This document shows, in pieces, positions 6,467 to 15,073 of a DNA stretch of 21,572 nt; the first letter of the stretch is position 1; each line of letters begins with the position of its first letter. The stretch is from Lachnoclostridium sp. UBA7122 (GTDB lineage Bacteria; Bacillota; Clostridia; Lachnospirales; Lachnospiraceae): assembly GCA_002493085.1 (NCBI GenBank), contig DKXQ01000045.1, forward strand, positions 1-21,572, read 5' to 3'. Both the position numbers and the translations under genes were made by a program. The notes beneath the pieces are model-generated. The model searched no databases. It was not told the DNA's origin and was given only the letters and a program-made list of their open reading frames with translations.

Positions 6467-7330
6467 CTATTTCCCATCAGATCTATTCTTCCTTTCCATC
6501 TGTCTGCCATCCCCATCCTTTTCTGAAAAAATTTCACGGTAAATGCCCGGAGCAAGCCCGATAAACTGGTTAAAATAGTTCGTGAAATGGCTCTGGTCTG
6601 AAAAGCCCGTCCGGATAGCCACCTCCACAGGCGGCACTTCCTCTGCTAATAGTCTTTTCGCCTCATTAATACGGATTGTCTCAAGATAACGGTATGGCGT
6701 GATGCCCTTTGACTTAGTAAAGGCACGCAGCAGCGTTGATTTGCTAAGCCCCGCATAACGGCATATCTGATCCAGATATATACGCTCTGTAAAATGCTGC
6801 TCCATATACTCACAGGCTTTTTCAATCTCCCCGCTGCACTCTGGGATACAGTTTGGGAAGGGCTGCCCATAATTTTGGATAAGCAGTGAAATCAGGAACA
6901 ATAAAGTTTCCTCTTTCCCAAAATCATCATTTCCTTTCATAACCATCTCATGCAGCCGCCTCAGATAAAAGGCAGCTTCATCATCATAAATGATATTCTC
7001 TGAAAATCCCGGAAGCTGCCGTTTCCCGCTGACTTCCTCTGCCAGATCAAGCATGACCTCTTTTGCAATGTTAAACCCACGGTAATCAAATGTACCATCA
7101 TCACTTTGCACACAAGCATGGCTGTCCCCCGGATTAAACAATACGATGCTGCCTTTTTCTATAGAATATTCTCTGTTCCTGCAGGAAAGCCTGCGTGTGC
7201 CGTCCTCCACGAAGCCTATCACATAATGTTCATGGAAATGGTTGGGAAACGGGTGCCGGATCCCTTCAAAATGGTATGCCTCCAGCCTTAACCCATCATC
7301 ATACACCACTGTCCTTGTTTCCTTTTTCAT
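6467..7330 (-). CDS. AraC-family transcriptional regulator
   Basis: A 287-residue regulator. The N-terminal cupin-like sensor domain (about 20-90) includes PNHFHEHYVIGFVEDGTRRL and SIVLFNPGDSHACV. The C-terminal double helix-turn-helix (about 172-270) includes LDQICRYAGLSKSTLLRAFT and VAIRTGFSDQSHFTNYFNQF followed by GLAPGIYR, the standard AraC signature. ATG 7330 follows AAGGAGGAAATCCAT, so the start is secure. In related genomes such regulators often precede an EamA exporter, and here the exporter is decayed. The 17 residues or so after the usual AraC end (SEKDGDGRQMERKNRSDGK) are highly charged and may come from the deletion that removed the start of the exporter gene. The ligand is unknown. 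Confidence 0.92.
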   Translation of the reverse strand: MKKETRTVVYDDGLRLEAYHFEGIRHPFPNHFHEHYVIGFVEDGTRRLSCRNREYSIEKGSIVLFNPGDSHACVQSDDGTFDYRGFNIAKEVMLDLAEEVSGKRQLPGFSENIIYDDEAAFYLRRLHEMVMKGNDDFGKEETLLFLISLLIQNYGQPFPNCIPECSGEIEKACEYMEQHFTERIYLDQICRYAGLSKSTLLRAFTKSKGITPYRYLETIRINEAKRLLAEEVPPVEVAIRTGFSDQSHFTNYFNQFIGLAPGIYREIFSEKDGDGRQMERKNRSDGK

Positions 7331-7491
7331 ATGGATTTCCTCCTTGTCACACCTATTTTACCCCTTATTATGAACTGCGTCTTGTAAAATATCTTCATTT
7401 TTCCGTTTCTGAAAAAATCATAATACAAATAAGGAGTAATTCCCTCAAAAAAATCACTCCTTAATCAATTCTACTTTATTAAATTTATCTT

Positions 7492-7686
7492 TTACCCTAA
7501 TGATTTCAGCCCCGCCCGGTATGATGCCGTCTCATCCTCACTGTGGTGGTCTATTACATATTGAAGCTCCGCAATAGCTTTTTCCCTTTCTTTTGGAAGA
7601 TAAACAGATAATGGATAAAAATTTGAGGAAGAATTGGCAAACAAATGTGTCCTGATCTGCAAATTCTGGATTTCCTTAGAGTAATT
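7492..7686 (-). pseudogene. Unidentified C-terminal gene fragment, 64 open codons
   Basis: After an in-frame TGA at 7689-7687 the minus strand stays open for 64 codons to TAA at 7494-7492. The translation (including IRTHLFANSSSNFYPLSVYL and AELQYVIDHHSEDETASYRA) has a protein-like composition, with an amphipathic C-terminal helix. There is no ATG, GTG or TTG start with a ribosome binding site at its beginning. I do not recognise the family. Since it directly follows a truncated nitroreductase, the most likely reading is the end of a gene left behind by a deletion. A chance open frame is possible. A weak hairpin (TAAGGAGT at 7430-7437 with ACTCCTTA at 7456-7463) follows it. Confidence 0.4.
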
Positions 7687-7715
7687 TCAGCCTATCCGTA
7701 TTTTTTCGTCTTAAC

Positions 7716-8084
7716 TTATTTGTACTGTACTAACTCATCCATTGGTATTCTCGTCTGGCTGTGCCTGTCTTTGTCTGCCTCTGGTTCTGCTGGATATCCT
7801 AATGCAAGGATATTTACCGGCTCCAGATTTTCCGGCAGTTCTAACACTTGTTTCAATACATCCGGCTTAAAATAGCAGATCCATACGCTGCCAAGTCCCA
7901 GCTCTGTGGCCATAAGCATCATGTGGTCAGTCAGAATGGAGGCATCAATATCTGTCGTTACCATGCCGTCAAATGGACGTTTCCATGCCTTGCTTTTATC
8001 TGCACATACCACAACCGCTACCGGGGCACCATAAATAAGTGTAACTTTAGGAAGCGGTCTGGCCGTTACCCAGGTAAAGTTACT
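7716..8084 (-). pseudogene. 5'-truncated nitroreductase-family gene
   Basis: The C-terminal two thirds of a nitroreductase-like flavoprotein: KVTLIYGAPVAVVVCADKSK, TDIDASILTDHMMLMATELG, LGSVWICYFKPDVLKQVLEL, ENLEPVNILALGYPAEPEAD and the ending RIPMDELVQYK. The GLGSVWI and ILALGYPAE motifs are typical of the FMN-binding fold. The frame is open only back to a TAG at 8087-8085. The first 24 or so codons after that stop contain no start with a ribosome binding site. The N-terminal part with the FMN-binding Arg/Ser residues and most of the dimer interface is missing, replaced by the AT-rich promoter region of the diguanylate cyclase. The surviving GTG at 8012 is not a credible start. This is a pseudogene remnant. 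Confidence 0.75.
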
Positions 8085-8105
8085 CTATCAAAAATTAAAT
8101 AAAAG

Positions 8106-8134
8106 TGGCAATAATTTTATTAGTGTGATATACT
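8106..8134 (+). promoter_or_regulatory. Promoter of the diguanylate cyclase gene
   Basis: TGGCAA (8106-8111) and TATACT (8129-8134) are spaced by 17 bp, and TGA precedes the -10 (extended -10). The start codon is 42 bp downstream. The stretch TGATATACTATT is identical to that of the ppdK promoter at 18027-18038. Confidence 0.6.
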
Positions 8135-8175
8135 ATTTTATAGCAGCATAACTGGAAGTGTAATTGGAGAAAATT

Positions 8176-10053
8176 ATGGAAAATAGTAAATCTAAATTTT
8201 CACGTATCTGTTATACCATAGCAGCTATATCTACTATACTGATTATTGTCATTTTCTTTTATTATTTTCATGATATAAATAAAACTTCACAGAAAATAAA
8301 AAGAGAAATGCATATAAATAATGCCCGGATTATATCAGACTATCTTAAAGAATTTTTTCAAGGGTGTGAAAAAGAGCTATCAATTATTAGTACATATCTT
8401 TCAGATATAAATATAAACAAGAAAAATAAATTAAATGGACTGTTGTCTCCATACAATGTCTTGTTTGACAATATTGCGCTTATAGATATAAATGGCTCTG
8501 TTATTTATGGGCAATCTGGAGCCAGGGATATACAAAAAGAACCTGGGTTCAAAGATGCTGTTAATGGACAGGTTACAGTTGCCAGTGAACTTACACAAAA
8601 CCATGATGGAAAAAGTGAACTGTGCATGTATATGCCAGTGATGGATAAAGATAAAAGGATAAAAGCTGTTTTATCTGCTTCTTTTCTTGAAAGCACATTA
8701 AGCAGTTATATTGGACAGAAAGTTTCTGGCAGCAGCATTTGCACTGCTGTGTTAAACAGCGAGGGAAGGCTTATGTACGGCAGCAGCAACATTCCGGAGT
8801 TTATTGGTGAACAGAAAACAAGTTATTTTGCTTTTGTAAAGGCATGTGGCATAACTATGAAAAATATCCATTTTGATGATATATTAGATAAGATACGTAA
8901 ACAGAAAGAGATATTTGTAGAATATAATTATAACAGCCAGCACTATACTTCTGCATGTGTACCATCTGGCATAAATGGCTTTTATATTGCCTATATTTCC
9001 AGAGGGTATAAGACTAGTCTGGAAGAAAGTATTTTTTCCAAAGCAAATAAGGTGATTTTTAAGATACTGCTGGCAGGGATAGCCCTGGTATCCGGACTTC
9101 TCTTCTATATTATCAGGTCCAGGGAAAAGACAACAGAGCTTCTGGACAAATACGAGGTTATAGATAAGCAGGATAGTATTATACTTTTTGAATATACTTT
9201 TAATCCTAAAAAATTTGAAGTATATGGTGACTTTGAACATCTTTTTGGAAAACAGTTTAATACCCTGATGGGTGATGCAGTATATGATATATATGATATC
9301 GTACATAAAGAAGATGTTTCAGTAAGAGGCAGGCTGCATGAGTTCTTTGACAGTACAAGAGATACATTTTCAGCGGAGATAAGGCTTTTACATACTAATG
9401 GCGGATATGGCTGGTTCCGCATTACAGGTAAAATATCCAGAAATGAGATAGGCCAGTGCCTGCGTTTTATAGGTAAGATTGCCAATGTTAATAAACAGGT
9501 ATCTATGGAAAAAAATCTTGTGAAAAGGGCAGAAAATGATTTGCTTACAGGCATACTTAATAAAAAGACTATAGAGGCAAGGATTACAGAAATCCTGAAA
9601 AGCGGACATGATGGCAGACATTATATATTTTATATGGTAGACTTAGACAATTTTAAAAATGTCAATGACACACTTGGCCATATTTTTGGTGACAGAGCTA
9701 TAGCTGATACAGCTAATGTACTTACAAAAATTTTTCATGATAATGCATATGTTGGAAGGCTTGGCGGAGATGAATTTGCTGTATGTGCAGTATATGATGC
9801 ATTTGATGAGGAAAGCCTGATGAAGTTTATTAAAGACCATGCTGAACAGGTATGCAAAGAGAACCGGAGGGAATATTCAGATGGTGTGAATACTGTAAAA
9901 ATTTCAAGCAGTGTAGGAATTGCGATAGGTCCTAAAGATGGACAGACATTTGAGATGCTGTATAAAAAGGCTGATGAGTGTCTTTATAAATCGAAAAAAG
10001 CAGGTAAAAACCGGTATACTATTTTTGACCACTATACAGTATTTAACAGATGA
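8176..10053 (+). CDS. Membrane-bound diguanylate cyclase with Cache-like sensor, PAS and GGDEF domains
   Basis: A 625-residue signalling enzyme that would make cyclic di-GMP from two GTP. TM1 is at about residues 11-31. An extracellular double-Cache-like sensor follows (about 35-285, with NIALIDINGSVIYG and KDKRIKAVLSASF typical of Cache domains), then TM2 at about 294-313. A PAS-like domain (about 330-440, with LHTNGGYGWFRITGKI) is followed by a GGDEF domain (about 450-615). It carries the metal-binding stretch MVDLDNFKNVNDTLGH and the active-site GRLGGDEFAV (GGDEF at 530-534), so it should be active. The usual inhibitory I-site RxxD five residues before GGDEF is absent. I chose ATG 8176, because GGAG at 8166-8169 is its ribosome binding site; the upstream TTG at 8164 overlaps that site. 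The gene is probably monocistronic with its own promoter. Confidence 0.92.
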   Translation: MENSKSKFSRICYTIAAISTILIIVIFFYYFHDINKTSQKIKREMHINNARIISDYLKEFFQGCEKELSIISTYLSDININKKNKLNGLLSPYNVLFDNIALIDINGSVIYGQSGARDIQKEPGFKDAVNGQVTVASELTQNHDGKSELCMYMPVMDKDKRIKAVLSASFLESTLSSYIGQKVSGSSICTAVLNSEGRLMYGSSNIPEFIGEQKTSYFAFVKACGITMKNIHFDDILDKIRKQKEIFVEYNYNSQHYTSACVPSGINGFYIAYISRGYKTSLEESIFSKANKVIFKILLAGIALVSGLLFYIIRSREKTTELLDKYEVIDKQDSIILFEYTFNPKKFEVYGDFEHLFGKQFNTLMGDAVYDIYDIVHKEDVSVRGRLHEFFDSTRDTFSAEIRLLHTNGGYGWFRITGKISRNEIGQCLRFIGKIANVNKQVSMEKNLVKRAENDLLTGILNKKTIEARITEILKSGHDGRHYIFYMVDLDNFKNVNDTLGHIFGDRAIADTANVLTKIFHDNAYVGRLGGDEFAVCAVYDAFDEESLMKFIKDHAEQVCKENRREYSDGVNTVKISSSVGIAIGPKDGQTFEMLYKKADECLYKSKKAGKNRYTIFDHYTVFNR

Positions 10054-10111
10054 CGGGCAATACTTCAGAAACAAAAACTTGTGTACCTGAATGTCCAGGG
10101 CACTTTAAGTA

Positions 10112-10117
10112 TATAAT
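10112..10117 (+). promoter_or_regulatory. -10 box upstream of the M16 peptidase operon
   Basis: A perfect TATAAT sits in a TA-rich run, without a good -35 at 16-18 bp. It lies 68 bp before the peptidase start and just upstream of a hairpin. It is a plausible start of the peptidase-era-recO-glyQS transcript, but TA-rich DNA gives such boxes easily. Confidence 0.4.
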
Positions 10118-10129
10118 ATATATAGATTT

Positions 10130-10159
10130 AACCCCTTCTGTCCTTACAGGCGGGGTTTT
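10130..10159 (+). terminator. Two-part hairpin between the diguanylate cyclase and peptidase genes
   Basis: AACCCC (10130-10135) pairs with GGGGTT (10152-10157), and inside it CTGT (10138-10141) pairs with ACAG (10146-10149) around a 4-nt loop. Two more T follow. It can terminate the cyclase transcript. Because a -10 box lies just upstream, it could also sit at the very 5' end of the peptidase mRNA. Confidence 0.6.
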
Positions 10160-10179
10160 GGAATGGAGGACAGACAGTA

Positions 10180-13146
10180 ATGGCAAAAAGCATTAAAAAT
10201 TTAGATGAAGTAAAAATACCAGAGGCGTATATTGTTGAAAATTCAGAATATCTTAAAGAAGCAGACAGCTTTGTAATTAAGCTGCGCCATAAGCTTAGTA
10301 ATGCAAGAGTCCTGGTGTTTAGTAATGAAGATGATAATAAAGTGTTCAATATAAGTTTCAGGACACCACCAAAGGATGACAAAGGTATTCCGCATATTAT
10401 TGAGCATACAGTATTGTGTGGTTCAAAAAACTTTCCAGTAAAAGATCCATTTGTTGAACTTATAAAGGGCTCTTTAAATACATTTCTTAATGCGGTAACA
10501 TATCCTGACAAGACGTTATATCCTGTAGCAAGCTGCAATAACAAGGACTTTGAAAATCTTATGCACGTTTATATGGATGCAGTGTTTTATCCAAATATTT
10601 ATAATTTTGAAGAGATATTTAAACAGGAGGGCTGGCATTATGAACTTGAAAGCAAGGATTCGCCTTTAACTTATAATGGTGTAGTTTATAATGAGATGAA
10701 GGGGGCATATTCATCAGAAGAACGGGTGCTGGAATGTTTTATTATGAGCGGCCTGTTTCCTGATAACACATATAAGCATGAATCAGGCGGGAACCCAAAA
10801 GCTATACCAGATTTAAGTTATGAAGAATATCTGGACTTTCACAGGAAGTATTATCATCCGTCTAACAGTTATATATATCTTTATGGGGATATGGATATCG
10901 AAGAACGCCTTGCATGGATGGATGAAAATTATTTAAAGGACTTTCCAGAGATTGAGGTGGATTCAGAGATAAATAAACAGGAAAAGTTTGAAAGCATGAG
11001 GGTTATGTCTGAAAAGTATGCAGCGGCTACAGATGCTGACTGTTCTGAAAAGACATATTATGCTTATGCAGCTGCAATGGATATTACAATGGACCAGGAA
11101 AAATGCCGGGCTTTTGAACTTCTTTCATATGTGCTTGCTGAAATGCCAGGAGCACCTATAAAGCAGGCGCTGCTTGACGCAGGAATAGGTACTGATATTG
11201 ATGCAGAATTCTGTGATATACTAAGGCAGAGTTATTTTACAGTATGCACTAAAAATGCAAAGCCTGGAGACAGGGACAAGTTCTATAAGATAGTAAGAGA
11301 AACACTTGAAGACATTGTAAAAAACGGGATTGACAGAAAAACACTTGAAGCAGCATTAAATGGAACTGAATTTAAGGAGCGTGAAGCTGATTCAGGCTCT
11401 ATACCAAAGGGACTTGTATACAGCCAGCGGGCTTTAAAAACCTGGCTTTATGATGATAATGAGCCGTATTCTGCACTTAAGTATGAAAAGTATTACGCAT
11501 TTTTAAGGGAGATGCTTTCTACAGATTACTATGAGAAATTAATACAGGAATACCTTCTTGACAACACACATTCACTGCTTATTGAGATGAATCCGGATCC
11601 AGGGCTTGCTGTCAGGAATGAAGCAGAACTTCAGAAAAAACTTGCCTGTTATAAAGAAGGGCTTTCAGATGGGGAAATAGAAAAATTAATTGCAGATACA
11701 AAGGCTTTAAAGGCATACCAGGAAGAACAGTCACCAAAGGAGGCACTGGAAAAAATCCCTATGCTTTCCAGAGAAGATATAGATAAAAAAACAGCGCCTT
11801 ATTATAATACAGAAACTGAAATCTGCGGAATAAAGACACTGCACCACAATATTGCTTCCAATGGAATAATATATCTTAGTCTTTTCTTTGATATACATGA
11901 ACTTAAGGAATATGTGCCGCAGATTAGTTTTCTGGCAACGCTTTTAGGTTATATGGATACAGAAAATTACACTTATAACCAGTTTGACACAGAAACTAAC
12001 TTTTATACGGGCGGAATTGTTTCCGACCTTGGAATTTATACACATCTGGGTGAAAGTGACCAGTATGAGCTTAAGTTTGAAGTGCGTACAAAGGTTTTAG
12101 AAAGCCAGGTGCAGAATTCACTCAGGCTTTTAGCGGAGATGATGTTTAAAACAGTATTTAAAGATGAAAAACATCTGCGTGAAGTTGTTGCAGAAAGCCG
12201 TTCAAGGCTTAAAGTGAGCATTATGGCATCTGGACACCAGGCAGCGTCACTGCGTGTCAATTCATGTCTTTCAGAAAGTGCATGGCTTAGTGATTATTCT
12301 TCGGGCATTGGGTATTATGATTACCTTGTGCGCCTTGATGAAAATTTTGACGAAGAAAAAGAAAAGCTGGTTAAAGGCTGCGAAGAATTTGTTAAAGCTA
12401 TTTTTAAAAAGGATAAATTAATTATTTCATGCACATGTACAGATGAAGGCTTAAATCTTCTTAAAAATGCCATGCCTTCATTCTTAACAGAGCTTAATGG
12501 ATTTGAACAGGTTGTAAGAGAAGAAATATGCCTGTCATGCCTTGAAAAGTATATACCTGATGTTTCACAGGGAAAAGAGGCATTTACAACACCTGCTGAA
12601 ATACAGTATGTTGCACTGGGCGGTTCTTTTGATAGTGTATGTGATGCTGACCTGGGTGTATTAAAGGTTGTACAGCATCTCTTAAATTATGGCTATCTGT
12701 GGAATGAAGTGCGTGTAAAAGGTGGTGCATATGGTGTAAGATGCAGTTTTACAAGAGAAAAGCAGTGGTGCTTTGCCTCATACCGTGACCCTAATCTTGT
12801 CCAGACACTTGATGTATATAAGGCTGCTGCAGATTATCTTGAAGGATATGAAGCTGACGAGAGGGAAGTTACAAAAACTATAATTGGGACAATAAGCAAT
12901 ATAGATATGCCTCTTACACCAGGCATGAAAGGAAACCGTTCTATGATGGCATATTTTAGAAAAACAGACTATGATGTGTTACAGAAAGAACGGGACAGTA
13001 TTCTGGCATGCAGCATAGAAGACATCAGGCGTATGGCTGCTGTGATAAAGGCAGCTACTGAAAAGAACAGTATATGTGTGATTGGCAATGAAAAACACAT
13101 TAAAGATGATGCAGATATATTTGAAGAGATACGGGTATTATCATAG
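10180..13146 (+). CDS. M16C-family zinc metallopeptidase (presequence protease/insulinase-like)
   Basis: A 988-residue peptidase of the pitrilysin/insulinase clan, M16C type, normal in length for the bacterial PreP-like group (about 970-1000). The inverted zinc motif HxxEH is seen as HIIEH (His72, catalytic Glu75, His76), with the distal zinc ligand Glu172 in YNEMKGAYSS. The M16C-associated linker domain lies in the middle (about 470-720, around YQEEQSPKEALEKIPMLSRE). The inactive C-terminal half keeps VKGGAYGVRCSF, which shapes the substrate chamber. There is no signal peptide, so it degrades peptides in the cytosol. ATG 10180 follows GGAGG at 10165-10169. Era starts 33 bp downstream, making this the first gene of the housekeeping operon. 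Confidence 0.95.
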   Translation: MAKSIKNLDEVKIPEAYIVENSEYLKEADSFVIKLRHKLSNARVLVFSNEDDNKVFNISFRTPPKDDKGIPHIIEHTVLCGSKNFPVKDPFVELIKGSLNTFLNAVTYPDKTLYPVASCNNKDFENLMHVYMDAVFYPNIYNFEEIFKQEGWHYELESKDSPLTYNGVVYNEMKGAYSSEERVLECFIMSGLFPDNTYKHESGGNPKAIPDLSYEEYLDFHRKYYHPSNSYIYLYGDMDIEERLAWMDENYLKDFPEIEVDSEINKQEKFESMRVMSEKYAAATDADCSEKTYYAYAAAMDITMDQEKCRAFELLSYVLAEMPGAPIKQALLDAGIGTDIDAEFCDILRQSYFTVCTKNAKPGDRDKFYKIVRETLEDIVKNGIDRKTLEAALNGTEFKEREADSGSIPKGLVYSQRALKTWLYDDNEPYSALKYEKYYAFLREMLSTDYYEKLIQEYLLDNTHSLLIEMNPDPGLAVRNEAELQKKLACYKEGLSDGEIEKLIADTKALKAYQEEQSPKEALEKIPMLSREDIDKKTAPYYNTETEICGIKTLHHNIASNGIIYLSLFFDIHELKEYVPQISFLATLLGYMDTENYTYNQFDTETNFYTGGIVSDLGIYTHLGESDQYELKFEVRTKVLESQVQNSLRLLAEMMFKTVFKDEKHLREVVAESRSRLKVSIMASGHQAASLRVNSCLSESAWLSDYSSGIGYYDYLVRLDENFDEEKEKLVKGCEEFVKAIFKKDKLIISCTCTDEGLNLLKNAMPSFLTELNGFEQVVREEICLSCLEKYIPDVSQGKEAFTTPAEIQYVALGGSFDSVCDADLGVLKVVQHLLNYGYLWNEVRVKGGAYGVRCSFTREKQWCFASYRDPNLVQTLDVYKAAADYLEGYEADEREVTKTIIGTISNIDMPLTPGMKGNRSMMAYFRKTDYDVLQKERDSILACSIEDIRRMAAVIKAATEKNSICVIGNEKHIKDDADIFEEIRVLS

Positions 13147-13179
13147 TGGTATTACCAGACTATATGAAGTGGAGGATTA

Positions 13180-14085
13180 ATGGAAAATTTTAAATCAGGG
13201 TTTGTAACTCTTATAGGAAGGCCAAATGTTGGCAAATCGACACTTATGAACAAGCTGGCTGGGCAAAAAATAGCAATTACATCCAACAAGCCGCAGACAA
13301 CGAGAAACCGTATACAGACTGTGTATACATGTAAAGAAGGACAGGTTGTCTTTCTTGATACCCCAGGCATACACAAGGCAAAAACTAAGCTTGGCGAATA
13401 TATGGTTTCTGTAGCAGAAAGGACATTAAAAGAAGTTGACCTGATATTGTGGGTTGTAGAGCCAACAACATATATAGGGGCTGGGGAACGCCATATTGCA
13501 GAATGTGTTAATAGTACAAAAATACCTGTAATGCTTATTATTAATAAGATTGATACCATAAGCAAAGCAGAAATCCTTAAATTTATAGATGCATATAAAG
13601 ATATATCAGAATTTGCAGAAATTATTCCTGTTTCTGCCTTAAATGGTGAAAATACAGAAGACCTTATAAATACAATTATGAAATATCTGCCAGAGGGCCC
13701 GCAGTATTATGATGAAGATGTGGTAACGGACCAGCCGGAACGCCAGATAGTAGCAGAGATGATACGTGAAAAAACGCTTAGAAACCTCAATGATGAAGTG
13801 CCACATGGTATAGCAGTTGCAATAGAAACTATGAAAGAGCGCAAAAAGAAAAACATTGTTGATATTGATGCAGTAATTGTATGTGAGCGCAACACGCATA
13901 AAGGCATTATTATTGGAAAACAGGGAAATATGCTTAAAAAGATAGGCACCCAGGCACGCCAGGACATAGAATCACTTCTTGCATGCAAGGTAAACCTTAA
14001 GTTATGGGTTAAGGTAAAGAAAGACTGGCGCAACAGTGATTTCCTGGTTAAAAACTTTGGTTATAACAAGAAAGACCTGGATTAA
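13180..14085 (+). CDS. era: GTPase Era
   Basis: Era is an essential GTPase that binds the 3' end of 16S rRNA and helps mature the small ribosomal subunit. All G motifs are present: G1 GRPNVGKS (13-20), G2 around SNKPQTTRN (35-43), G3 DTPG (60-63), G4 NKID (122-125) and G5 SAL (152-154). The C-terminal KH RNA-binding domain (about 200-285) has the loop KGIIIGKQGNML. Length (301 residues) is standard. GGAGG lies 4 nt before ATG 13180. It is followed by yqzL and recO, the common Firmicutes order. Confidence 0.98.
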   Translation: MENFKSGFVTLIGRPNVGKSTLMNKLAGQKIAITSNKPQTTRNRIQTVYTCKEGQVVFLDTPGIHKAKTKLGEYMVSVAERTLKEVDLILWVVEPTTYIGAGERHIAECVNSTKIPVMLIINKIDTISKAEILKFIDAYKDISEFAEIIPVSALNGENTEDLINTIMKYLPEGPQYYDEDVVTDQPERQIVAEMIREKTLRNLNDEVPHGIAVAIETMKERKKKNIVDIDAVIVCERNTHKGIIIGKQGNMLKKIGTQARQDIESLLACKVNLKLWVKVKKDWRNSDFLVKNFGYNKKDLD

Positions 14086-14199
14086 AATATCTGGTTTAAA
14101 ACACAAAGCCTGTTGTCAGAAGATACCAGTATATTGAAATACCATAAAAGCCATCATATTATCACAGACATCAGACTGTAGAAAGGTATGGTGGCAATT

Positions 14200-14379
14200 A
14201 TGGAAGAGAAAGACTGCTGGGACAGGTTTACAGTTTCAGGCAAAATTGAGGATTACTTAAAATACCGCAGCACTGTGGATTATACAGCACATAACAACGC
14301 GGATACGGCAGATATGGGGGATAATGTTGAGAGAAACAGTTACACTTACAGGGATGGTTCTGGTCTCATCCCCAGTTAA
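14200..14379 (+). CDS. yqzL: YqzL-like small protein
   Basis: A 59-residue protein between era and recO, the position of yqzL in Firmicutes. The N-terminal part MEEKDCWDRFTVSGKIEDYL matches the family core, in which a Trp, a Phe and a G-x-I-x-x-YL motif are conserved. Function is unknown in the family. I prefer ATG 14200, preceded by GGTGG at 5 nt, over ATG 14188. The latter has GAAAGG only 1 nt away, and the extra residues MVAI are not part of the family core. The C-terminal half (HNNADTADMGDNVERNSYTY and on) is not conserved in my recollection and runs 56 bp into recO in another frame, so the tail may be a by-product of the overlap. Confidence 0.72.
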   Translation: MEEKDCWDRFTVSGKIEDYLKYRSTVDYTAHNNADTADMGDNVERNSYTYRDGSGLIPS

Positions 14380-15073
14380 AGAGTATGACAAAAGAATTGA
14401 AATTCTTACACGTGAGCGTGGGAGGATACCAGCATTTGCACAGGGCGCACGGAAACAAAGCAGCGCCCTTTGTGCATGTACTGTACCTTTTACATTTGGC
14501 AGCTTTCAGGTGTATGAAGGCCGCAATGCATATTCAGTAAAATCTGGTGAAATAGAAAACTACTTTGGAAACCTGGCAGATGATTATGATTCTTTATGTT
14601 ATGCATCATATTTTACAGAAGTTGCAAGATACCTGACCAGGGAAAACATACGGGCAGATGCGGAACTTTTGCTTTTATACATAACATTTAAAGCTTTGCA
14701 GGCAGGACTTGTGCCATTAAAACTTATAAGGAGGATATTTGAGCTGCGTATTATGTCACAGCAGGGGGAAGGACCAGGACTTTTTTCGTGTATACGCTGT
14801 GGAAACACAGATGCATATGATGTATATATGTCAGAAGGAGGCCTTATATGCCAGGACTGCGCAAAAAAAATGCCAGGACTTAAACAGTGCTATCCTTTGA
14901 AATTAAGCCATGATGCCAGATATACGCTACAGTATATTATATCAAGCCAGCCGCAGAAACTGTACAGTTTTAATGTGTCAGGCCAGGTAATGGCAGAAAT
15001 AGATAAATTTATGTCTATATATATTGCAAGATATATGCCACATCATTTTAATTCATCAGATTTTTTGTCTTGA
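14324..15073 (+). CDS. recO: DNA repair protein RecO
   Basis: RecO loads RecA on single-stranded DNA coated by SSB, together with RecR, in gap repair. The N-terminal OB fold (1-80) begins ETVTLTGMVLVSSPVKEYDK and has LTRERGRIPAFAQGARK. A helical middle follows. The four-Cys zinc finger of the Gram-positive type is CIRC (Cys156, Cys159) and CQDC (Cys176, Cys179). At 249 residues it is full length. The start at ATG 14324 has GGGGG 3 nt upstream and fits the family N-terminus; TTG 14327 is an alternative. It overlaps yqzL by 56 bp, which suggests translational coupling. Confidence 0.96.
   Translation: MLRETVTLTGMVLVSSPVKEYDKRIEILTRERGRIPAFAQGARKQSSALCACTVPFTFGSFQVYEGRNAYSVKSGEIENYFGNLADDYDSLCYASYFTEVARYLTRENIRADAELLLLYITFKALQAGLVPLKLIRRIFELRIMSQQGEGPGLFSCIRCGNTDAYDVYMSEGGLICQDCAKKMPGLKQCYPLKLSHDARYTLQYIISSQPQKLYSFNVSGQVMAEIDKFMSIYIARYMPHHFNSSDFLS

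Noticed and set aside
10054..10179. Possible c-di-GMP riboswitch next to the diguanylate cyclase
   Set aside because: I see neither the GEMM-I core nor its tetraloop and receptor; the only clear structure is the hairpin at 10130-10159.
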